NCBI RefSeq assembly: GCF_029269825.1
Contig: NZ_JARJHU010000001.1
Location: 124,001 to 188,000 of the forward strand
Source of the DNA: Pedobacter sp. JY14-1
Lineage (GTDB): Bacteria; Bacteroidota; Bacteroidia; Sphingobacteriales; Sphingobacteriaceae
Length of the DNA: 64,000 nucleotides
Reading direction: 5' to 3'
Numbering within the stretch: position 1 is the stretch's first letter; each line of letters begins with the position of its first letter. The notes under the pieces were generated by a model. That model did no database searches, was not told the DNA's origin, and saw only the letters and a program-made list of their open reading frames with translations. The position numbers were made by a program, and so were the translations under genes. Positions 7,294 to 16,597 of this stretch are shown here, piece by piece.

Positions 7294-9333
7294 ATGTCAG
7301 GAAAGAAGAAGCTATTTATTTATCCATTATGCCTGCTGTTCGGATTTTTCGGACGGCTTAAGGCACAGGAAACAGGACCGGTCAGGGATATACTGGAACA
7401 ACTGGCCGAAAATGGCCCGGAAGACAGTGACTGGTCCTCAGTTACCGAACAGCTGTCCTTTTATCTGGACCACCCGATGGACCTCAACCGGGCAGGTCCG
7501 GAACAGCTTAAAGAATTAATGATCCTTTCTTTACTGCAGATCAGCAGTCTCACAGATTACATACGGCTCCACGGACCACTAAAGGACATACTGGAACTTC
7601 AGGCAGTAAGCGGGTTTGACCCCGGTGTGATCACTAGGCTGAAACCTTTTGTCACGGTCGGCTTGCCTGCAATAGCACTGTTGCCGCCGGCAAAACTATA
7701 TCAGGACGGAAGACACGAATTGATGCTCCGTTACGGCAGAACCCTGCAAACGCAGAAGGGCTTTACAGACCTGCCGGGCAGCAGATATCTTGGAAGCCCG
7801 GAACGCTTTATGCTCAGGTACCGCTACGAATACCAGAAAACACTTTCAGCCGGCCTGACCGCAGAAAAGGATGCAGGAGAATACTGGCTGAAAAGAAAAA
7901 GTGGTATGGACCATCTTTCTTTCCATATCGCATGGAAAGGCAAAGGTGCGCTGCACCGTTTAAATGCAGGCGATTATAGCCTGCAATTTGGCCAGGGGCT
8001 TGCGCTGTGGTCGGGCTTTGCCCTTGGAAAAGGTACTGATGTTACTGCCGTAGCTGCAAAAAGTACCGGATTGCATCCCTACCGGTCAACAGGGGAAGTA
8101 TCCTATTTCAGAGGGATTGCCGGGACATTCAACCTGGGCACCGGGTTTTCATTTACCCCTTTTTTTTCGCTTAGGAACCTGGATGCAAGCATAAAAACGG
8201 ATAGCACTGGACAGGCCACCGTCCAGAACATCGGTGCAAGCGGTCTTCACCGGACTCCGTCCGAGTTAAAAAACGAACGCAATCTGCAGCAAATGATATA
8301 CGGCAGTATTTGGCAGTATGCCGGCAGGCACCTTGAATTTGGCATCACCGGTTACAGTTCACGTTACGGACATCGCTTTGTAACCGGCACGCAGGCCTAT
8401 AACCGTTTTGCCTTTACCGGTCACCAGCTGGTCAACACCAGTGCCTGCTATAGCTATGCTTTGAACAGTACTTATCTCTTCGGTGAAACTGCATATAGCC
8501 AGGATGGCGGATGGGCTTTCCTAAACGGCGTAATGTCAACCATCTCCGGGAAGGTTTCTGCGGTACTGTTACTACGCAGTTATGACCGTGATTATCATTC
8601 CTTCTTCAGTAATGCAGTCGGAGAAGGTACGGAAGCAGCAAATGAAAGAGGTATTTATCTGGGCGTAAATTACCGGCCGGCCCCCAACTTGATGTTTTCC
8701 ATGTATGGGGATTACTTTCAGTTTCCGGGATTGAAATACAGGATCAGCAAGGCATCCGAAGGACATGAACTGTTAAGTCAGGCGATTTTCAGTCCGGGCA
8801 AAAAGTTCAGGCTGACCTTGCGGTATAAACAGGAAACCAAACAACAGGATCCCGATGCAGGAAACACGGTTACCGGTCTCCAGAACGTAGACACACAAAA
8901 CTTCAGGACAGACTGGAACTGGCAGCCTGCCCGGCAGACTGCATTCCACCAGCGGGCAGAGCTGAGCAGATACCGCAAAGGCAATACTTCTGGAGAAACA
9001 GGTTATATGGTATTGCAGGACTTTGATTATACACCAAAGACAGGACCTGTTTCCGGAAACATCAGGCTGGCCTGGTTCAGCACACCATCTTACAACAGCC
9101 GGGTCTACGTTTATGAAGACGATGTGCTATATGCAGGGACCTCAGCTGCTTACTATGGCCGCGGCCTGAGGTATTTTCTGAACCTGAGGTACCGCTTCCG
9201 CAATGGTGCTGACCTATGGGTAAGATATGCCTGCTATCAGTACATGGACCGCAAAACCATTGGCTCAGGGCTGGACGAGATCCGGGGTAGCAGGAAATCT
9301 GACGTTAAATTCCAGGTCCGGTACAGGCTCTGA
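7294..9333 (+). CDS. ComEA-like helix-hairpin-helix protein with outer-membrane barrel
   Basis: This 679-residue protein has an N-terminal signal segment (to about residue 25), then a tandem helix-hairpin-helix region at about 62-121. The core is MDLNRAGPEQLKEL, then DYIRLHGPLKDILEL, then VSGFDPGVITRLKPF, which lines up with ComEA. The first hairpin has MILSL where DNA-binding ComEA proteins have a Gly-x-Gly turn. Residues 130-679 are repeated amphipathic aromatic strands with a terminal KFQVRYRL, as in outer-membrane beta-barrels. Its stop overlaps the comEC start by one base (TGATG), which implies translational coupling and a shared role, probably DNA handling at the envelope. The barrel is inference. 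Confidence 0.75.
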   Translation: MSGKKKLFIYPLCLLFGFFGRLKAQETGPVRDILEQLAENGPEDSDWSSVTEQLSFYLDHPMDLNRAGPEQLKELMILSLLQISSLTDYIRLHGPLKDILELQAVSGFDPGVITRLKPFVTVGLPAIALLPPAKLYQDGRHELMLRYGRTLQTQKGFTDLPGSRYLGSPERFMLRYRYEYQKTLSAGLTAEKDAGEYWLKRKSGMDHLSFHIAWKGKGALHRLNAGDYSLQFGQGLALWSGFALGKGTDVTAVAAKSTGLHPYRSTGEVSYFRGIAGTFNLGTGFSFTPFFSLRNLDASIKTDSTGQATVQNIGASGLHRTPSELKNERNLQQMIYGSIWQYAGRHLEFGITGYSSRYGHRFVTGTQAYNRFAFTGHQLVNTSACYSYALNSTYLFGETAYSQDGGWAFLNGVMSTISGKVSAVLLLRSYDRDYHSFFSNAVGEGTEAANERGIYLGVNYRPAPNLMFSMYGDYFQFPGLKYRISKASEGHELLSQAIFSPGKKFRLTLRYKQETKQQDPDAGNTVTGLQNVDTQNFRTDWNWQPARQTAFHQRAELSRYRKGNTSGETGYMVLQDFDYTPKTGPVSGNIRLAWFSTPSYNSRVYVYEDDVLYAGTSAAYYGRGLRYFLNLRYRFRNGADLWVRYACYQYMDRKTIGSGLDEIRGSRKSDVKFQVRYRL

Positions 9334-10904
9334 TGACTCAGGACAACCACACCGACAGGGCCGGGGAAAAGCCGGTATTTGCTGTGATACTTTTTCCCTA
9401 CTGCATAGGGGTATTGACTGCTTATGAGTATGCATCTGCATTCCTGCTGCATTATCAACTGGTACTGTACCTCGCAGTATTCGGTGTACTCATAGGTATA
9501 CAGCACCGTCACCATAACATCCGGGTATTTCATCGCAGGTACTCAAATGCGCTGATATTTTATCTCTTCTGGTACCTGACCGGAAGTATAGCTTGTCTGT
9601 TACATACAGAAAGGATCAGGCCGGACCATTTTTCCAGATTAAATGCGGCATTGATCAGGGCAGAAGTTACAGAAGCTCCCGTTGTAAAAAAGGGTTACGT
9701 AAGGTTTATCGCATCCGTCAGTCGGGTATATTACAAAAAAACAGTTTCGGGCCGGCTGAGATTATATACCCTGCCGTCTTGCGGGCATTTGCTGGTCAGC
9801 ATGCAGATAAGCAGTCAGCAGCAGCGTATGCCTGCTTACGGTGAGGAATTTATCGCCGTGGCGAGATTCAGGAACATAATATCTGCTGCCCCGGCTTCAT
9901 TCGATTATCGCGCCTATATGGCCGGGCGGAATGTTCATCACCGGCTCTTCCTTCAGAAAGACAGAACGATCTGGCTTTCGCGGAACAAAGGCAACTGGCT
10001 TACAAGCTTTAGTCTGAGGCTCCGGGGTAGCCAGGAAACCTATTACAGAAAGGTTTTCAGTCACAGCGCCCATGCGGCCTTCGCCTCGGCACTCATTCTC
10101 GGCCAGCGGGCCAACCTGGACCAGGCCACCTTAACTAGTTATACACAAACGGGAACCATACATGCACTTTCTGTATCAGGCATGCACGTTGGTGTTATTT
10201 ATCTGGTCCTGAACACCTTATTATGGTTTATGGACCGGAACCTGTGGATGAAGGTCCTTCGTGCCCTCTTCATGATCATCCTGATCTGGTTTTATGCATT
10301 ACTGACGGGCCTGTCCCCTTCTGTGCTGAGGGCCGCAGTCATGATCTCCGTAATGATTGCAGCAAGGCTGGGTGCAAAACAGGTAAACAGCACCAACATA
10401 CTGGCCTTCGCAGCCTTCACCCTGCTGGTATATGAACCGCTGCTCATCATGGATATCGGATTCCAGCTTTCCTTTATCGCTGTAGGTGGCCTGATCTGGT
10501 TACAGCCGGTATTTGAAAGATACTGGTCTCCCCGGAACCGGGTACTCCGGAAAATATGGTCAGCAGTGGCCATGTCCCTGGCCGCACAGCTGGCCACCAC
10601 ACCACTCAGCATTTATTATTTTCACCAGTTTCCGGTATTTTTCCTTGTCAGCAATCTTTTCATTGCCATCCCGGTCGCCTTACTCATGTATATCGGCATC
10701 GCTATCCTGTTATTCCGGGTAACCTGGCTCTGCCCCCTGTTTGAATGGCTGACTGATTTTATGAATACAGGACTGAACAGCATCGCTTCACTACCCTGCT
10801 CCGTAGTTCACGATTTACGGATCGGCAAGGCACTAGTTCTGCTGATATACATTGTTCTTGCCGCCTTTTGTTCGTTACTGCATGCACACCGGCAACCGCG
10901 GTGA
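9333..10904 (+). CDS. ComEC/Rec2-family DNA channel protein, without MBL domain
   Basis: A 523-residue polytopic membrane protein. An N-terminal DUF4131-like region (about 1-200) precedes the Competence domain, whose signature is clear: AFASALILGQRANLD, then TGTIHALSVSGMHVGV, then GLSPSVLRAAVMIS. ComEC forms the inner-membrane channel for single-stranded DNA in natural transformation. The protein ends soon after the last membrane segments (LIYIVLAAFCSLLHA), so the C-terminal metallo-beta-lactamase domain found in many ComEC proteins is absent. It overlaps the stop of the helix-hairpin-helix gene by one base. Confidence 0.88.
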   Translation: MTQDNHTDRAGEKPVFAVILFPYCIGVLTAYEYASAFLLHYQLVLYLAVFGVLIGIQHRHHNIRVFHRRYSNALIFYLFWYLTGSIACLLHTERIRPDHFSRLNAALIRAEVTEAPVVKKGYVRFIASVSRVYYKKTVSGRLRLYTLPSCGHLLVSMQISSQQQRMPAYGEEFIAVARFRNIISAAPASFDYRAYMAGRNVHHRLFLQKDRTIWLSRNKGNWLTSFSLRLRGSQETYYRKVFSHSAHAAFASALILGQRANLDQATLTSYTQTGTIHALSVSGMHVGVIYLVLNTLLWFMDRNLWMKVLRALFMIILIWFYALLTGLSPSVLRAAVMISVMIAARLGAKQVNSTNILAFAAFTLLVYEPLLIMDIGFQLSFIAVGGLIWLQPVFERYWSPRNRVLRKIWSAVAMSLAAQLATTPLSIYYFHQFPVFFLVSNLFIAIPVALLMYIGIAILLFRVTWLCPLFEWLTDFMNTGLNSIASLPCSVVHDLRIGKALVLLIYIVLAAFCSLLHAHRQPR

Positions 10905-10924
10905 AAATTATCGAAGATTTTATT

Positions 10925-10932
10925 TATGTTTG
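10925..10932 (+). promoter_or_regulatory. -7 element before the enoyl-CoA hydratase gene
   Basis: TATGTTTG matches TAnnTTTG and lies 35 bases before the ATG at 10968. No TTG at the right distance upstream. Confidence 0.4.
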
Positions 10933-10967
10933 GATAACTTAATATTGATATCGAAACTTTAAGCGGC

Positions 10968-11747
10968 ATGGCACAATCCCTTGTTTTGTACAGCGTAAAA
11001 GAGCGCGTTGCCACAATTACACTCAACAGACCGGAAAAAAAGAATGCCCTGAACCCTGATGTCGTCGAACAGCTGACTTCAGCCTTTAACCGTGCCGCTG
11101 AGGATGAAGAAGTAAAAGTAATCATACTCAATGCCAGCGGAAGTGCTTTCAGTGCAGGCGCAGACCTGTCCTATCTTCAGCAGATCCGGGAAAACAGCTA
11201 CGAGGAAAACCTGGCAGATTCAGAACGGCTGAAGCAATTGTTCACCACGATTTATTACCTTCCAAAGGTAGTGATCGCACAGGTAGAAGGACATGCCATA
11301 GCCGGGGGTTGCGGGCTCGCAACGGTATGCGACATCACATTTGCGGTGCCGGAGGCACAATTTGGCTATACCGAAGTGAAACTTGGCTTTGTTCCGGCGA
11401 TAGTTTCCTGCTTCCTGCTGGCTAAGACCAATGAGACCATTGCCAAACGATTGTTGCTGAGCGGGTCACTTTTCCCGGCAGAAGAAGCGCTTCAGCTGGG
11501 ACTGATTACCTATGTAACAAACAAAGAAAATATTGGTCTGAAAGTGAGAGAATTTGCATTAAGTTTGTGCAGTGAAACTTCGGCGAACTCCCTGATGGTG
11601 ACCAAACAGCTGATCGGACAGACCAATAACCCCTCACTGGAAAAACGCCTGGCAATGGCAGTCAGCATCAATGCCAGGGCCAGGGATAGCGAAGATTTTA
11701 AAAAAGGCATCACAGCCTTCCTTAACAAAGAAAAAATAGAATGGTAA
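10968..11747 (+). CDS. Enoyl-CoA hydratase/isomerase family (crotonase)
   Basis: 259 residues, the usual crotonase length. The oxyanion-hole segments are SAGADLSYL and IAGGCGLATVCD. The first catalytic glutamate is present in FGYTEVKLGFVPAIVS; the second position (KRLLLSG) lacks a glutamate, a pattern seen in methylglutaconyl-CoA hydratase-like members. It probably acts in acyl-CoA or branched-chain amino acid breakdown in the cytoplasm. It has its own -7 element and is followed after 16 bases by an exported protein, so it may lead a short operon with no obvious functional link. Substrate uncertain. Confidence 0.88.
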   Translation: MAQSLVLYSVKERVATITLNRPEKKNALNPDVVEQLTSAFNRAAEDEEVKVIILNASGSAFSAGADLSYLQQIRENSYEENLADSERLKQLFTTIYYLPKVVIAQVEGHAIAGGCGLATVCDITFAVPEAQFGYTEVKLGFVPAIVSCFLLAKTNETIAKRLLLSGSLFPAEEALQLGLITYVTNKENIGLKVREFALSLCSETSANSLMVTKQLIGQTNNPSLEKRLAMAVSINARARDSEDFKKGITAFLNKEKIEW

Positions 11748-11763
11748 AGCTTAACTTCAATAT

Positions 11764-12444
11764 ATGTTTAAATCGATAAAAACCGGAGTATTGGCATTAA
11801 TACTCATCAGTACCGCTATTATTGTAAAAGCCCAGCAAAAAATCAGCGAAGGAGTGATCACCTATGGCATGGAGTATAACCTGACTGCTGACCAGCAGCA
11901 AATGGCGAATTTTCTTCCCAAAGAAACCGTGATCAAGTTCAAGGACAATCTTTCCAGAATCGAAATGGAACAGGGACCTGCAATTATCAAGATTATTTCA
12001 GATAAAACCTCAAAGACCGGTTTGTTGCTGGTAGATATTCCGATCGTTCAAAAACAATATGCAGTAAAAATGAGCAAAGAGGAAATGGAAAAGGGAAAGG
12101 AAGGCTCGCCTAAATTCTCTGACTTCAAGGCAACCGGAGAAAAGCAGAAGATAGGCAACTACAATGCTGAAAAATACACGCACAAGGACGATAAGGGTGG
12201 AGATTATGAACTTTGGGCCTCAACCGACATCGAACTTCCGGAAGGATATAAGGAAGCTGAATACAAAGACGTCAAGGGAACCCTTGTCAAATTCACCATG
12301 TTCCAGAACGGCATCAGGTCTGTACTTACACTCAAAAGCATCAAAGCAGAGCAGGTGCCTCCGCTTTCCCTTGATATCCCACGGGGTTATGAGCTGAAGA
12401 CGATGGCTGAAATGAAGGCCATGCAAAGCGGAGGAGGACGTTAA
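11764..12444 (+). CDS. Exported DUF4412-like protein
   Basis: 226 residues with a clear signal peptide (MFKSIKTGVLALILIST to about VKAQQ). The rest is beta-rich: SEGVITYGMEYNL, DNLSRIEMEQGPAI, TGEKQKIGNYNAEKY and DYELWASTDIELPEGY. This layout, in which an initial measured property is followed by GNYNAEKY and ELWAS, matches periplasmic DUF4412/GLPGLI-type proteins of Bacteroidota, whose role is unknown. It lies 8 bases upstream of the LtaS-like gene and is probably co-transcribed with it. Confidence 0.65.
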   Translation: MFKSIKTGVLALILISTAIIVKAQQKISEGVITYGMEYNLTADQQQMANFLPKETVIKFKDNLSRIEMEQGPAIIKIISDKTSKTGLLLVDIPIVQKQYAVKMSKEEMEKGKEGSPKFSDFKATGEKQKIGNYNAEKYTHKDDKGGDYELWASTDIELPEGYKEAEYKDVKGTLVKFTMFQNGIRSVLTLKSIKAEQVPPLSLDIPRGYELKTMAEMKAMQSGGGR

Positions 12445-12452
12445 GCCTGAAC

Positions 12453-14315
12453 ATGCTCCGGAACATATTTTTTTTTTGCAGGTTCTTCCTGTTCTGGTTA
12501 CTGTTCTTCTTATTTGATCGCCTGACCTTCCTGCTGATCAATGCAAAAAAAATTGCCGCAATACCTTTTTCAGAGATTGCGGCAACTTTTTATCACGCAC
12601 TTTCACTCGACCTGTCGATGATTGCCTATATCCTGGCGATCCCGCTGTTCAGTTATATTTTCTGGATGCTGACTGGTCGTAAGACCGTCACCCTCAAGTG
12701 GCTGAGCACCTACAACAACATACTGGTAGTCCTCTTCAGTATCATTTCGGTGGTCAATTTCAACATTTACCGGGAATGGGGAAGTAAAGTGAACGCCAAA
12801 GCCCTTGGTTTTGCAATCTCCACGCCCAACGAAGCGCTGGCATCCAGTGTTTCTTCTCCCATTGCCCTTTCGCTATCTCTGCTTGTCTTATTGTCCTTTA
12901 CGGGCTTTGTATTGCAACGCTATGTCGCCGGGCGTGAGCTCAGTTTTCCGAAAACGCCGTTGTGGCTCCGGATCGCCATTGTTCCTATGCTGCTGCTGGG
13001 ATGTTTCGCGCTCATCAGAGGTGGCTTAAGAGGTTCTCCGATCAATCAAAGTATGGGCTACTTCAGCAAGGACCAGTTACTGAACCATGCCGCCGTGAAT
13101 ACAGAATGGAACTTACTCTCCAGCATACTTGCAGCAAGAAAAACCAATCACAATCCGTATCTGTATTTTAGCAGGGACGAAGCACAGCGAAGGGTCCGTG
13201 ACTTGTATGCCGTAAAAAAGGACAGTACCCTGCATATATTGAAAACAGACCGTCCGAACGTAATCCTGGTCGTGATCGAAAGCTTCACGGCCGACCTGAC
13301 CAGGACGCTTGGAGGTGAGCAGGACATCACCCCTCATTTTGACGACATGATCAGTAAAGGGGTACTGTTCAGCAACATCTATGCTTCGGGTAGCCGTACC
13401 GACAAGGGACTGGTGGCCTCGCTGGCAGGCTTCCCTACCCTGGCGGCAGGAAGCATTGTAAAATGGCCGGAAAAGATGCAGAAGCTGCCCGCCATCGCCC
13501 AGCCATTATTCAGGAATGGTTATCGCACTTCTTTTTACTATGGTGGCGAATCTGAATTTGACAACTACAAGGCCTTTATACTCAGCCACGATTACCAGAG
13601 GCTGGTGGACAGGAATTCCTTCTCTACACCTGCCAGGTCTCCCTGGGGTCAGTTTGATGAGGCGGTGTTCAGCAGACAGCTGGCCGACCTGAACCACGAA
13701 AAGCAACCCTTCTTTTCAAGTCTGCTGACTTTAACCAATCATGAACCCTATGTTTTGCCCGGCAAGCCCAGGTTTGGCAGCGCAGACAACAGACAGAAGT
13801 TCAAAAGCACCGCTTATTATACAGACTCCTGCATACATGCCTACCTGGAATCCGCGAAGAAGCAGTCCTGGTATGCAAACACCCTGTTCATTTTCGTAGC
13901 TGACCATGGCCATCCGGAACCAAAGGGACGCTATGACATCTTTAAGCCCGAACGTTATCATATCCCGCTGCTTTTCTATGGCGATGTGATCAGGGATGAG
14001 TATAAGGGCCGCAATTTTACGCAGACCGGCAGCCAGGCCGATATCGCAGCGACGCTGCTTGGACAGCTGGATATACCTGCAACAGGTTTCATCTGGAGTA
14101 AGAACCTGCTCAACCCTTACACCAGGCAGTTTGCTTTTTTTAGCTGGGACAACGGAATGGGCTTTACGGATAACCGGCAATGTATTACATTTGACAATGT
14201 AGGCAAGCTTGTTCTGTACAACAGTGACCCCCGTGATCAGGTAAACGGGAATGCGTTACTCGAGGATGCAAAAGCTTACCTGCAAGTGATCTACCAGGAA
14301 TTTATTGATCTATAG
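12453..14315 (+). CDS. LTA synthase-family membrane sulfatase/phosphoglycerol transferase-like protein
   Basis: A 620-residue inner-membrane protein with about five N-terminal membrane helices (residues 1-200) and a large extracytoplasmic alkaline-phosphatase-superfamily domain. Metal and nucleophile positions of the LtaS/sulfatase group are visible: VVIESFTAD (Glu near 275), SGSRTDKGLVAS (Thr near 316 as nucleophile) and VADHGHPEP (Asp-His near 484). LtaS homologues transfer glycerophosphate or phosphoethanolamine groups; the acceptor in a Gram-negative of this phylum is unknown. Two bases separate it from the following peptidase gene, so the two are co-transcribed. Confidence 0.85.
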   Translation: MLRNIFFFCRFFLFWLLFFLFDRLTFLLINAKKIAAIPFSEIAATFYHALSLDLSMIAYILAIPLFSYIFWMLTGRKTVTLKWLSTYNNILVVLFSIISVVNFNIYREWGSKVNAKALGFAISTPNEALASSVSSPIALSLSLLVLLSFTGFVLQRYVAGRELSFPKTPLWLRIAIVPMLLLGCFALIRGGLRGSPINQSMGYFSKDQLLNHAAVNTEWNLLSSILAARKTNHNPYLYFSRDEAQRRVRDLYAVKKDSTLHILKTDRPNVILVVIESFTADLTRTLGGEQDITPHFDDMISKGVLFSNIYASGSRTDKGLVASLAGFPTLAAGSIVKWPEKMQKLPAIAQPLFRNGYRTSFYYGGESEFDNYKAFILSHDYQRLVDRNSFSTPARSPWGQFDEAVFSRQLADLNHEKQPFFSSLLTLTNHEPYVLPGKPRFGSADNRQKFKSTAYYTDSCIHAYLESAKKQSWYANTLFIFVADHGHPEPKGRYDIFKPERYHIPLLFYGDVIRDEYKGRNFTQTGSQADIAATLLGQLDIPATGFIWSKNLLNPYTRQFAFFSWDNGMGFTDNRQCITFDNVGKLVLYNSDPRDQVNGNALLEDAKAYLQVIYQEFIDL

Positions 14316-14317
14316 AT

Positions 14318-16483
14318 ATGAACATCAGAAATCTTTTTTTTGGACTTTTCCTGCTGCTGGCAACGGTTTTATCTTTTTCAGCCGGTGCCCAGGACATCAG
14401 ATGGACCAGGGACGGCAATGCCTATTATGAAATTTACAACGGTGAGCTGGTCACGGTCTCACTGCCGGGCAATGAAAGAAAGATAATTATTGACAGGAAT
14501 ACGCTGTATAGCCAGGGGGGTAACCCACTTAGTAATTTTAAAGATTTCCAGGTTTCAGAAGACGGGACAAAAATATTGCTTTATACCAACAGTAAAAAGG
14601 TATGGCGCTATGAGACCCGCGGCGATTATTATGTAGCCGACCTGAAAACCGGACAAATTGTCCAGGTAGGTAAGGACAGGCCGGCTTCTTCCCTGATGTT
14701 TGCAAAATTCTCACCTGACGGAACGAAAGTAGCTTATGTAAGTAAACATAACCTTTACGTAGAGGACCTGGCTGCGAAAACCAGCAAGGCGCTGACGACA
14801 GATGGCACAGAACGGCTAATCAACGGAACCTTTGACTGGGCTTATGAGGAAGAATTTGACTGCCGGGACGGGTTCAGATGGAGTCCGGACGGTAAATCCA
14901 TCGCTTACTGGCAGATAGACGCTTCCAGGATCAGGAATTTCCTGATGATCAATAATACGGATTCCATATACTCCTATACCATACCCGTGGAATACCCCAA
15001 AGTCGGCCAGGACCCCTCATCCTGCAAGCTGGGGATCGTTGATATTGCAACGGCGAAGACAAACTGGCTGGCAGTACCAGGCGATCAGGTACAGCACTAC
15101 ATTCCCAGGATGGAATGGATACCCGGCAGCAATGAGGTGATCCTGCAGCAACTGAACCGCGAACAGAATGTCAGCAAACTTTACGTGGCCAATGCAGGGA
15201 CAGGTACGGTAAAACTGATCTATACCGAAACGGACAAAGCCTGGGTCGATGCAGGTAAAGGATGGGACTGGATCAATGGCGGAAAGGAATTTATTTGGTC
15301 AAGCGAAAAAGACGGCTGGAACCACCTTTACCGGATCAGCAGGGACGGAAAGAAACAGGTACTGATCACTGCCGGAAATTACGACGTGATTGAGAAATCA
15401 CTGGTCGATGAGAAGAACGGAGTGGTCTATTTCCTGGCCTCCCCTTCCAATGCTACCCAGAAATACCTGTACAAGACCAAATTAAGCGGTGGGGCAAAAC
15501 CGGAGATGGTTACACCTTCCATTCTGCCCGGAACACACGATTACGACATTTCTCCCAACGGCGTGTTTGCCAGACATACCTATCAGAGCGCAGCTGTTCC
15601 CCGCCTGACGGAATGGATGAAACTGACTACCCTGAACCCGCTGACAATGGAAGGCAGCATTACCAACCAGCTGGGCAGGATCAAACCCGGCAGAAATCAG
15701 GTAGAGTTCTTCAGGATTAAGACTGAAGATGGAATCGAACTGGACGGATGGATGAAAAAGCCGGATAATTTCGACCAGACAAAGAAGTACCCTGTTGTAT
15801 TCTACGTATATGGTGAACCCGCCTCACAAACCGTAAAAGATACCTGGGGTACCGGGCACAATGGCCTCTATGCAGGCAATATGCCCGGTGACGGTTATGT
15901 ATACATATCCCTGGAGAACCGTGGCGCACCAGCTCCGAAAGGCCGGGAATGGCGTAAAAGCATTTTCCAGAATATCGGTCGTCTGAACATCCGCGACCAG
16001 GCAATGGGCGCAAAAAAAATACTGGAATGGCCGTTTATCGACAAAAACCGCGTTGCGGTATGGGGATGGAGCGGTGGCGGGTCCTCAACCCTCAACCTCA
16101 TGTTCCAGTACCCTGAAATTTACAAAACGGGCATTGCGATAGCCGCAGTGGGCAATCAGCTGACCTACGACAACATCTATCAGGAACGTTATATGGGGTC
16201 GCCGTTAAAGTCGACTGAAGCTTATGTTAAAGGTTCTCCGGTAACCTATGCCGGTAACCTGAAAGGTAACCTGCTGTATATTCACGGCACCGGCGATGAC
16301 AACGTACATTATCAGAATGCGGAAATGCTGATCAATGCGCTGATCAGACATGGTAAATGGTTTCAGATGATGTCTTACCCCAACCGCACACACAGCATCA
16401 GTGAAGGCGAAGGTACGTTCCAGCACCTGGCGCTGACCTATACTAAGTTCCTGCAAACCTACTGCCCTCCGGGAGGCCGCTAA
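14318..16483 (+). CDS. S9B dipeptidyl-peptidase IV-like protease
   Basis: 721 residues with a signal peptide ending near SAGAQ. The N-terminal half is a DPP-IV type propeller carrying the double-Glu motif WAYEEEFDCRDGFRW that binds the substrate amino terminus. The C-terminal hydrolase domain has Ser in GWSGGGSST (near 584), Asp in GTGDDNVHY (near 658) and His in NRTHSISEG (near 690). It should remove Xaa-Pro dipeptides from peptides in the periplasm. Tightly spaced behind the LtaS-like gene. Confidence 0.93.
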   Translation: MNIRNLFFGLFLLLATVLSFSAGAQDIRWTRDGNAYYEIYNGELVTVSLPGNERKIIIDRNTLYSQGGNPLSNFKDFQVSEDGTKILLYTNSKKVWRYETRGDYYVADLKTGQIVQVGKDRPASSLMFAKFSPDGTKVAYVSKHNLYVEDLAAKTSKALTTDGTERLINGTFDWAYEEEFDCRDGFRWSPDGKSIAYWQIDASRIRNFLMINNTDSIYSYTIPVEYPKVGQDPSSCKLGIVDIATAKTNWLAVPGDQVQHYIPRMEWIPGSNEVILQQLNREQNVSKLYVANAGTGTVKLIYTETDKAWVDAGKGWDWINGGKEFIWSSEKDGWNHLYRISRDGKKQVLITAGNYDVIEKSLVDEKNGVVYFLASPSNATQKYLYKTKLSGGAKPEMVTPSILPGTHDYDISPNGVFARHTYQSAAVPRLTEWMKLTTLNPLTMEGSITNQLGRIKPGRNQVEFFRIKTEDGIELDGWMKKPDNFDQTKKYPVVFYVYGEPASQTVKDTWGTGHNGLYAGNMPGDGYVYISLENRGAPAPKGREWRKSIFQNIGRLNIRDQAMGAKKILEWPFIDKNRVAVWGWSGGGSSTLNLMFQYPEIYKTGIAIAAVGNQLTYDNIYQERYMGSPLKSTEAYVKGSPVTYAGNLKGNLLYIHGTGDDNVHYQNAEMLINALIRHGKWFQMMSYPNRTHSISEGEGTFQHLALTYTKFLQTYCPPGGR

Positions 16484-16533
16484 AAACGTAAAACCTGGGC
16501 ATCCTGACTTTTTGTGTAAGAAAGTAAATACCT

Positions 16534-16566
16534 TTGCAGATTATGGCGCATAGTTTGATAGCTTTG
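16534..16566 (+). promoter_or_regulatory. Promoter of the mla operon
   Basis: TTG at 16534-16536, a 22-base spacer and TAGCTTTG at 16559-16566. A second possible -7 box, TACCTTTG, lies at 16529-16536, so two overlapping promoters are possible. The mlaE-like ATG is at 16598. Confidence 0.5.
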
Positions 16567-16597
16567 CGCCGTATATCTATTACGACGAATTGCTTGC

